DNA of 20,518 nucleotides from Candidatus Faecivivens stercorigallinarum. GTDB lineage: Bacteria > Bacillota > Clostridia > Oscillospirales > Ruminococcaceae. The stretch spans positions 1 through 20,518 of the forward strand of contig DVLN01000196.1 in the NCBI GenBank assembly GCA_018715465.1, read 5' to 3'. The position numbers and the translations under genes are program-made. The notes under the pieces were generated by a model. It searched no databases and had not been told where the DNA came from. It was given only the letters and a program-made list of their open reading frames with translations. This document shows, piece after piece, positions 14,989-20,518 of the stretch. Position 1 is the stretch's first letter. Each line of letters starts with the position of its first letter.

Positions 14989-16041
14989 TTATCCTTTCGG
15001 TTCGCTGTTATATCGCGGCACATCCTCTTCGCTGAGGGCATCCGCCATCGCATCCAGATTGTCCAGCACCAGACCGGCACCGACCGCTACACAGTCCAGC
15101 GGATTTTCGGCAATGTGCACCGGCATGCTGGTTGCATGATGAATCAGCCGGTCAATCCCCCGCAGCAATGCACCACCGCCAGTCAGTGTAATGCCCCGGT
15201 CGATGATATCCGCCGACAGATCGGGCGGCGTCCGTTCCAGGGTGTAATGCACTGCGTCCACAACCTCCGAAAGAGGGTCCTGCAACGCCTGACGGACCTG
15301 CTGAGAAGTAATGGTAATCGACTGCGGCAGACCGCTGAGCAGATTTCGTCCCTTCACTTCGATGGAAAGCTCACTTTCTCCATCCCCATTGAGCGGGACC
15401 GCGCTGCCGATTTCAATTTTAATCCGTTCTGCCGTCGGCTCACCGATCAGCAGATTAAAGTTTTTCCGTACATAGGCAATAATAGCCGCGTCAAATTTGT
15501 CGCCGCCAACCCGGATACTTCTCGACGCAACAATGCCGCCCAGCGAAATGACGGCCACCTCGCTCGTCCCACCGCCGATATCGACAATCATTGACGCTGT
15601 CGGTTCGGAGACCGGCAGCCCTGCGCCAAGTGCCGCCGCCATCGGTTCTTCAATCACCAGCACCTTGCGGGCACCCGCCTGTTCGGTCACATCCCGTACC
15701 GCTCTGCGCTCAACACCCGTCACACCTGACGGCACACAGATCACCACACGGGGACGGATCAGAAAGCTGTTCCCGGCGGCACGGCGAATCAGATCTTCCA
15801 GCATACTGATCGTAATATCAAAGTCCGCAATGACACCATCCCGCAGCGGCCGAACCGTTGCGACTGAATCGGGGGTCCGTCCGAGTACCGCCTTTGCCTC
15901 CTCACCGACACAGCGGACTTTATCGGTCTGCACATCGACCGCGACAACGCTCGGTTCACGGATGATGATTCCATGTCCCTTCATATATACAAGGGTATTG
16001 GCTGTTCCCAGATCAATCCCGATATCTCTTGTAAAAAACAT
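14989..16041 (-). CDS. mreB: Rod-shape determining protein MreB (actin-like)
   Basis: MreB forms ATP-dependent membrane filaments that guide side-wall synthesis. ATG at 16041 lies 7 nt after AAAGGGAGG (350 aa). Actin-fold motifs are the phosphate-1 loop DIGIDLGTANTLVY (6-19), VVICVPSGVTGVERRAV (99-115), phosphate-2 VDIGGGTSEVAVISLGG (153-169) and LTGGGALLRGIDRLI near 290. Length is close to the usual 335-350. The N-terminal hydrophobic MFF could serve as a membrane anchor. It is 35 bp after maf. Confidence 0.97.
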   Translation of the reverse strand: MFFTRDIGIDLGTANTLVYMKGHGIIIREPSVVAVDVQTDKVRCVGEEAKAVLGRTPDSVATVRPLRDGVIADFDITISMLEDLIRRAAGNSFLIRPRVVICVPSGVTGVERRAVRDVTEQAGARKVLVIEEPMAAALGAGLPVSEPTASMIVDIGGGTSEVAVISLGGIVASRSIRVGGDKFDAAIIAYVRKNFNLLIGEPTAERIKIEIGSAVPLNGDGESELSIEVKGRNLLSGLPQSITITSQQVRQALQDPLSEVVDAVHYTLERTPPDLSADIIDRGITLTGGGALLRGIDRLIHHATSMPVHIAENPLDCVAVGAGLVLDNLDAMADALSEEDVPRYNSEPKG

Positions 16042-16076
16042 TCCTCTGCCTCCCTTTATGCCTGTTCCACAGCTGC

Positions 16077-16685
16077 TCAGCCTTCCGGCAGCAGACCCAT
16101 CTCCCGCAGTTCACGCATCAATCGGGCGACGGGAAGCCCGACTACATTGTTGTAGTCGCCTGCAATCTGTTCCACCAGCAGGCCGCCGTATCCCTGGATG
16201 CCATAACTGCCGGCCTTGTCAAACGGCTCGCCGGTATCCAGATACCACTCGATCTCAGAGTCGGCAAGCGGATAAAACCGGACCTCCGTCCCAACAGAAA
16301 AAACACGCTCCAAAAACTGGCTACCCGACCAAGCCATAACAGTGACAGCTGTGATCACCCGATGGGTACATCCCGACAGCTGCCGGAGCATCCGCGCGGC
16401 GTCCGCACGGCAAGTAGGTTTCCCCATCACCTCACCGTCAGGCGATACAACAATCGTATCACCGCCGATCACGCAGATTTCCTGCTGTGGATTCTCTTCC
16501 CGGCACCGGATAAACACCTCCCGTGCTTTCTCCCGTGAAAGGGCGCAGACGATTGCACAGGCATCCAACCCATCCCGCTGCATGCTCTCTTCATCAAACC
16601 GGGAGGGCATCACCGTAAATTCCGGCAGAATCATTCCCAGCAGCTCCCGTCTTCGGGGCGAACCGGAACCCAAAATATATTTCAT
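16077..16685 (-). CDS. maf: Maf-family nucleotide pyrophosphatase
   Basis: Maf proteins hydrolyse dTTP, UTP or modified nucleotides and have been linked to septum control. I prefer ATG at 16685 (202 aa, starting MKYILGSGSPRRREL), which matches the family start; TTG at 16691 is an alternative. The ribosome binding site is unusually poor, with GGTGATGG at about 7-14 nt, and a good AAAGGAG lies too far upstream (30 nt). Key motifs are SPRRREL (9-15), GGDTIVV (74-80, D76), a GKP motif near 90, and TGEPFDKAGSYGIQGYGG in the second half. It lies between the DUF4321 gene (40 bp) and mreB (35 bp). Confidence 0.93.
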   Translation of the reverse strand: MKYILGSGSPRRRELLGMILPEFTVMPSRFDEESMQRDGLDACAIVCALSREKAREVFIRCREENPQQEICVIGGDTIVVSPDGEVMGKPTCRADAARMLRQLSGCTHRVITAVTVMAWSGSQFLERVFSVGTEVRFYPLADSEIEWYLDTGEPFDKAGSYGIQGYGGLLVEQIAGDYNNVVGLPVARLMRELREMGLLPEG

Positions 16686-16725
16686 ACGCAAACCATCACC
16701 TGTTTTCAGTCGTTCTCCTTTACCG

Positions 16726-16989
16726 TCACAGTTTCCGTCCCCAGCGCAGATAAGCGCCGATTGCCGCCGCCAGGCAGATCAGCCGGGCGACATTCAATTC
16801 TACATAAACGCCCAGATTCAGCCGGATAACCGACAGGTTAAGCGTCACCGCTTCGGGATACCCAAAGCCAATCGCGTCGCCCCAGCAAAGCCAGCTGAGG
16901 AAACTGGTCTGCTGTGCAACCCGGGTCAGCACCGCGCCCATGATCAGCCCGGCCATCAGAAAGAGCAGAAATATCAGTGTCCTTTTCAT
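16726..16989 (-). CDS. Small DUF4321 membrane protein
   Basis: An 87-aa protein with two or three membrane helices and no known biochemical role. ATG at 16989 is 8 nt after GGAGAAGG, which overlaps the end of dut; only 4 nt separate the dut stop from this start, suggesting translational coupling. The protein begins MKRTLIFLLFLMAGLIMGAV, contains SFLSWLCWGDAIGFGYPEAV and ends in a basic WGRKL. I recognise these as the layout of DUF4321, short proteins found beside maf and mreB in Clostridia. That context hints at an envelope role, but this is inference. Confidence 0.8.
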   Translation of the reverse strand: MKRTLIFLLFLMAGLIMGAVLTRVAQQTSFLSWLCWGDAIGFGYPEAVTLNLSVIRLNLGVYVELNVARLICLAAAIGAYLRWGRKL

Positions 16990-16993
16990 TTTA

Positions 16994-17458
16994 TTAACCT
17001 TCTCCGCCAGCAGTTTTACCGGTCGAACCAAATCCGCCTGCGCCCCGTTCACTTTCCGGGAGCGGCTGACCGGCTGGAATCTCCTCCACCTCCGGCAATA
17101 AAACCGGCGTTACGACCATCTGTGCCACCCGTTCACCAGGCAACACCGTATAGGCTTCACCCGAATGGTTGTACAGCGGGACCATCAGTTCACCGCGATA
17201 GTCGCTGTCGATCACGCCAACACAGTTGGCAAGTGCCAGCCCATGACGGGAAGCAAGCCCGCTGCGGGGATAGACCATCCCAGCTGTCCCTTCAGGGAGG
17301 ACAACTGCAACGCCAGTATGAATCATCACCGTTTCACCCGGCTGCACTGTAACCGGATCGCTGCCGCAGAGCGAGAGGTCAAAACCCGCACTCTGCCGGG
17401 TCGCCCGTGAAGGAATGACCGCATCCGGGCAAAGTTTCTGAAAATAAATTCTGTTCAT
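16994..17458 (-). CDS. dut: Deoxyuridine triphosphatase (dUTPase), trimeric type
   Basis: The enzyme converts dUTP to dUMP and pyrophosphate, keeping uracil out of DNA and supplying dTMP synthesis. ATG at 17458 follows GGAG at 8 nt (154 aa); a longer frame to 17584 runs through the repeat-bearing promoter region and is rejected. All five conserved motifs are present: AGFDLS (24-29), PRSGLA (64-69), GVIDSDYRGE (81-90), GERVAQ (108-113) and RGAGGFGSTG (138-147). It heads a close run of genes (DUF4321, maf, mreBCD, mrdA), with possible operator repeats upstream. Confidence 0.96.
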   Translation of the reverse strand: MNRIYFQKLCPDAVIPSRATRQSAGFDLSLCGSDPVTVQPGETVMIHTGVAVVLPEGTAGMVYPRSGLASRHGLALANCVGVIDSDYRGELMVPLYNHSGEAYTVLPGERVAQMVVTPVLLPEVEEIPAGQPLPESERGAGGFGSTGKTAGGEG

Positions 17459-17482
17459 GCTGCTTTCTCCATTCTTTCTATA

Positions 17483-17583
17483 TGGTGGAAAACTATTGTC
17501 AAATAATGATTTTTTCACGAAAAGATTGTCATTTTTCCCCGCAAGGGTCGATTTTTCCACCATTTCAACCTTGTTTTCCACCA
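17483..17583. repeat. Three TGGTGGAAAA boxes upstream of dut
   Basis: On the minus strand TGGTGGAAAA occurs at 17583-17574 and 17562-17553, 21 bp apart, with a degenerate GGTTGAAAT between them. A third perfect copy is inverted at 17483-17492. The spacing is close to whole helical turns, as for a regulator binding one DNA face. The boxes flank the candidate promoter. Confidence 0.5.
17503..17532 (-). promoter_or_regulatory. Possible promoter of the dut-mre operon
   Basis: On the minus strand ATGACA (17532-17527), an 18-nt spacer and CATTAT (17508-17503) fit a vegetative promoter moderately. A perfect TTGACA at 17502-17497 has no -10 at normal distance. The 181-bp gap between the U32 gene and dut shows no terminator. 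Confidence 0.35.
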
Positions 17584-17639
17584 AATATGCCGCGATAGCA
17601 GTTCAATTCCGGTGAATAATCCAAATCCATCAGCAGTTT

Positions 17640-19802
17640 TTACATGACCCCCCGCATATACAATCCACGGGTATATTCTCTCAAAGGCCGCTGTTGTTTC
17701 CAACAGTCCAGGATTTCTGACACTTCGCGGGAAGATTCTGTCGTAAAATCCAACAACACAAAATCAAATCCAACCAGCTCCTGCTGTTTATCGGTCATCG
17801 ACAGCGGCAGACTGTTGAGCAGGTAGCTGACTGCGTTTTCACCTGACAGGATCTCGTCCTTCCAACACCGTACTGGAAACCGGGTCTGTGTACGGTCGGT
17901 CAGGAAACCTTTCCCACCGCACTGCCTGCATCCGATCTGTGCCCGGACAGGGCAGTTGCGCAATGCCATTAGTGCCATCCGACCATAGCCATATATTCCG
18001 CAGGGAATGCCAGATTTGCGGACAACCGCCGACAGCTGTCCCAGCTTTCCTTCAGGAGACAGGACAGCCGCTGACAGTCCAGTCTTTTCCGCCTCGAGCA
18101 AAGCCGCGCTGTTGGCAAGGTTCAGATACGGTCCACCCACCAGCGAAAAGCCTGCTTCTTTACCCATCTGAATATGAGCACCGCTCTCACAGTACAAGGT
18201 GTTGAACCCCAGCGATTTGAGCTGGTCAAGCAGACGGACACAACCGTCCTCCTGATAGGTCAGTCGCGGCAGGGCCGGAAGAATGCGGCCCGCCACAGCG
18301 ACAAAACGTCCCGTACCGCTAAAATCACCCGCTTCAGCCAGTCGCGCTACCAGTGCAGCAGGAACAATGATATGATCTGCCATTCCGCAGACCGCTTCCA
18401 GCTGGCTTTCGTCCACGCATTTGCACCAGACCGCGGGATGATCCGCAAGCCGGCGTTTCTGTCCGGCAGCAGCCCGCAAAGCGGTGGGAGAGGTTTCCAC
18501 AAATCTTCCTGACGGCTGCTGCCGCAGCTGATCCAGCTGCTGTACCGCATCCCTGCGCAGGGCATTTAGCTGAGAAGCCTTGATCATCAATCCATCGTCC
18601 AGCAAAACAGTCAAAGCCTCGCTGTCGGGCAGATAATACGGAGTTCCGCCCAGCTTTTCCAGCTGACGGGCAATATAGGCACGGTCAGCCGGCCGGGCAT
18701 CTCCAGCCGCCTGCTGAGGTAGTTCGCCGGTCACCGAAACGGTATGTTCTCCATCCGAAAGACGCAAAACCACCGGTTTTCCGTCCAGCATCTCAAACGA
18801 CACCGATACCGGAACCAGCGGATTTTCCTTATGATACAATCCTCGCAATTGGGTAAAGACATCCGCAGCCGCGGTCACGTCCTCCCGGGTACGGAATCCA
18901 AACATCTCCCGGGTACGCTGACCAGTAAAATACCCGTCGGTAAAACCACTTCGGGAGAAAACCGCCTGCAAAGTTTCCAGATCGGGCGTCTCCCCATTCA
19001 AAGCCTGACGGCAGGCGGTGACAGCGGCAGCCACATACTCCGGCCGCTTCATCCTTCCTTCAATCTTGACAGAGGTGACCCCCATCCGGGCAATCTGCGG
19101 CAGCTGCATCGTCAAATCCATATCCCGCAGCGACAGCACATTTTCTCCAAATGACTTTTTGCCGCACCCGCTGCATCCGGCTGTAAAGGGCAGCCGGCAG
19201 GGCTGGGCACACTGACCCCGGTTGCCGCTTTTGCCGCCGATCGCGGCACTCAGGTAGCACTGACCGGAAACCGACATGCAATGCGCGCCATGTACAAAAA
19301 TCTCCGTTTCCAACGAGGTCGACCGGACGATCTGTTCAATCTCTCCGCGGCTGAGCTCTCTTGCCAGCACCACCCGTGAAAATCCCAGCTGTTCAGCCAG
19401 CCGCACCCCGGCTGGGGAATGAATCGCCATCTGGGTGGAAGCGTGCAGCGCAATATCCGGCGCGTATTCTCTGACAAGAGCCGCAACGCCCCAGTCCTGT
19501 ACGATCATCGCGTCAACGCCAGCACTCACTGCCGCCCGAATGCACTCTTTCAAAGCGTCCAACTCCTGATCAAAGACCACGATGTTTAGTGCCTGATGGA
19601 TTTTAACACCGCAGCGATGGGCATACTCTACCGCCTGGACCAGCGACTGCTCGTCAAAGTTCTGGCTGTTTTTCCGGGCACTGAAATTCTTCTGTCCCAG
19701 ATACACCGCATCCGCTCCGCAGCGAACGGCGGCAACTAGTGCATCCATCGAACCAGCGGGTGCCAGTATCTCCAGTTTTGAACGTTTCATAGGCTGTTGC
19801 AT
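17640..19802 (-). CDS. U32-family protein with DUF3656 domain (RlhA/YdcP-like)
   Basis: This 720-aa protein is of the family named 'peptidase U32'. The best-studied members are not proteases but RNA hydroxylation factors (E. coli TrhP for tRNA uridine, RlhA for a 23S rRNA cytidine). ATG at 19802 lies 10 nt after AGGAG. The N-terminal half is a TIM-barrel-like U32 domain (EILAPAGSMDALVAAVRCGA, ADAVYLGQ). The family signature EIFVHGAHCMSVSGQCYLS is at 167-185, and C175, C182, C198 and C202 are likely iron-sulfur ligands. The long DUF3656-type region from about 380 makes it resemble RlhA more than TrhP. A late Cys group (CPVRAQIGCRQCGG) may bind metal. It follows the zapA terminator, so it probably has its own weak promoter, not located. 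Confidence 0.88.
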   Translation of the reverse strand: MQQPMKRSKLEILAPAGSMDALVAAVRCGADAVYLGQKNFSARKNSQNFDEQSLVQAVEYAHRCGVKIHQALNIVVFDQELDALKECIRAAVSAGVDAMIVQDWGVAALVREYAPDIALHASTQMAIHSPAGVRLAEQLGFSRVVLARELSRGEIEQIVRSTSLETEIFVHGAHCMSVSGQCYLSAAIGGKSGNRGQCAQPCRLPFTAGCSGCGKKSFGENVLSLRDMDLTMQLPQIARMGVTSVKIEGRMKRPEYVAAAVTACRQALNGETPDLETLQAVFSRSGFTDGYFTGQRTREMFGFRTREDVTAAADVFTQLRGLYHKENPLVPVSVSFEMLDGKPVVLRLSDGEHTVSVTGELPQQAAGDARPADRAYIARQLEKLGGTPYYLPDSEALTVLLDDGLMIKASQLNALRRDAVQQLDQLRQQPSGRFVETSPTALRAAAGQKRRLADHPAVWCKCVDESQLEAVCGMADHIIVPAALVARLAEAGDFSGTGRFVAVAGRILPALPRLTYQEDGCVRLLDQLKSLGFNTLYCESGAHIQMGKEAGFSLVGGPYLNLANSAALLEAEKTGLSAAVLSPEGKLGQLSAVVRKSGIPCGIYGYGRMALMALRNCPVRAQIGCRQCGGKGFLTDRTQTRFPVRCWKDEILSGENAVSYLLNSLPLSMTDKQQELVGFDFVLLDFTTESSREVSEILDCWKQQRPLREYTRGLYMRGVM

Positions 19803-19856
19803 AACCGTATTTCTCCTGTACTACTTCCATAATCCCATGCAGGGACAGCTTGTTAT

Positions 19857-19892
19857 AAAAAACTGCTGCAATGCCACGGCGGCTTGCAGCAG
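19857..19892 (-). terminator. Rho-independent terminator after zapA
   Basis: On the minus strand CTGCTGCAA (19892-19884) pairs with TTGCAGCAG (19871-19863), and an inner GCC/GGC extends the stem past one bulged A. TTTTTT (19862-19857) follows directly. This is the clearest terminator of the window, 8 nt past the zapA stop and 54 nt before the U32 start. Confidence 0.85.
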
Positions 19893-19900
19893 GCTGGCCG

Positions 19901-20332
19901 TTATTTTGAGGTGCTGCGGGGACTGGCATTATCCTTCGCCGGTGCTGGATCGGATTCAGAGGCATTCTGCTCTACCTGATTGCGCAGAGTCAGCAGTTCC
20001 AGATCACTTTTCAGCTTGCGGTTTTCCTGCACCAGAGCTTCCACCGCACGGCGCAGCTTATCGACATTCACCCGGGCAGCAGCGGCTTCTTCAGCATAAT
20101 TTTTGAGCTGAAGCCGGAAGTTGTCGGCATCCCCTTCGTTTCTCGATGCGTCATCGCTAAGTTCAAGCGCGGTCATAATTGCCGCGGAAAGAACCGACGT
20201 GCCCGGGTTGTCCGCCATAAAACGGCTGATCCGTTCATTGAGGCCAGCCGCCAGCCCAGTCACATATTCCTCATTTTCTTCGGTATTAAGACAAAATATT
20301 CTGCCGCAGATATTTACCTTTACTTTACGCAT
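19901..20332 (-). CDS. zapA: Cell division protein ZapA
   Basis: ZapA binds FtsZ and bundles its filaments at the division site. I chose ATG at 20332 (143 aa) because AGAGGA lies 9 nt upstream and the protein then begins MRKVKVNICGRIFCLNTEEN, the usual beta-strand start; ATG 20350 has no such site. The globular ZapA domain covers about 1-60 (EEYVTGLAAGLNERISRFMA). A long alpha-helical coiled coil follows (about 65-122; VDKLRRAVEALVQENRKLK), then a polar disordered tail. It has its own promoter and terminator, so it may be a single-gene unit here. Confidence 0.88.
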   Translation of the reverse strand: MRKVKVNICGRIFCLNTEENEEYVTGLAAGLNERISRFMADNPGTSVLSAAIMTALELSDDASRNEGDADNFRLQLKNYAEEAAAARVNVDKLRRAVEALVQENRKLKSDLELLTLRNQVEQNASESDPAPAKDNASPRSTSK

Positions 20333-20412
20333 AATCTGTCTTCCTCTCATATGATGATCCGGGCGTACCGGACGATCTTTTCAGTTTGTATCCAACAAAC
20401 AACCGGCCGCCG

Positions 20413-20461
20413 GGTATAATTCAATTGATATCATTATACCTTTTTTTGACGGTTCTGAAAA
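20413..20461 (-). promoter_or_regulatory. Promoter of zapA with inverted repeat over the -10
   Basis: On the minus strand TTTTCA (20461-20456), a 17-nt spacer and a perfect TATAAT (20438-20433). The -10 lies within GGTATAAT, which is repeated inverted 12 bp away (20413-20420 and 20433-20440), with a TCAATTGA palindrome in between (20421-20428). The promoter is well supported. The repeat could be an operator, or the -10 of an opposing promoter. Beyond it, 20462-20518 shows no gene. Confidence 0.65.
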
Positions 20462-20518
20462 GGGCTTTACCGCTTTTTTTACATTTACCATCCGCTTTTT
20501 TGTCGGAATAACGACAAT

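Noticed and set aside
17459..17639. Short open frames between the U32 gene and dut (for example the extension of dut to 17584)
   Set aside because: No ribosome binding site or recognisable sequence; the region is better read as a promoter with repeats.
20462..20518. Two CCGCTTTTTT copies and a TTGTCG/CGACAA stem at the right edge
   Set aside because: They could be terminator parts of a gene beyond the window, but without flanking sequence the strand and purpose cannot be judged.
1..20518. Search for CRISPR arrays, tRNAs, insertion sequences, toxin-antitoxin pairs and defence genes
   Set aside because: No regular spaced repeats, tRNA-like cloverleaf, transposase motif or recognisable small paired genes were seen on either strand.

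Overview
The window is about 50% GC and almost entirely housekeeping. It looks like a chromosomal segment of a low-to-mid-GC anaerobic Firmicute, most likely class Clostridia (Oscillospirales/Ruminococcaceae type). The reasons are strong AGGAGG-type ribosome binding sites with some GTG and TTG starts; the clustering of zapA, a U32 'peptidase', dut, a DUF4321 protein, maf, mreBCD, mrdA, minD and mgsA; an RumA methyltransferase with the C-terminal extension I associate with clostridia; and a small membrane protein with a BofC-like tail. I see no mobile element, CRISPR array, tRNA, rRNA, phage gene or recognisable defence gene.

Sixteen genes were found, fifteen on the minus strand. Reading in their direction (right to left): zapA (division) with its own promoter and a clear terminator; a U32/DUF3656 protein (probably RNA hydroxylation); then a tight run of dut, a DUF4321 membrane protein, maf, mreB, mreC, mreD and mrdA (PBP2), which together give dUTP and nucleotide housekeeping plus the rod-shape elongation machinery. 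After an AT-rich gap come minD, without minC or minE beside it, and an mgsA-like gene. Next are hisS and aspS, followed by a 239-bp spacer holding four hairpins. The left part has an unrecognised membrane-anchored coiled-coil protein (5146-6234), the only plus-strand gene (4393-5001, single-pass protein with a BofC-like C-terminal domain), a class A PBP divergent from it, and a 23S rRNA m5U methyltransferase that runs off the left edge.

Functionally the centre is a cell-envelope elongation and division island: MreB/C/D with the transpeptidase MrdA, plus MinD, ZapA and a bifunctional PBP1A. It is mixed with translation genes (hisS, aspS, rumA, the U32 protein).

Nothing here is strong evidence for a new multi-gene system. 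The most useful leads are the structured aspS-distal spacer; the two poorly characterised membrane proteins that face each other; an MgsA-like protein lacking residues equivalent to His98 and Asp101 of the E. coli enzyme; a MinD without the usual membrane-targeting tail; and repeated TGGTGGAAAA boxes upstream of dut. All family assignments come from reading motifs, not from database searches.
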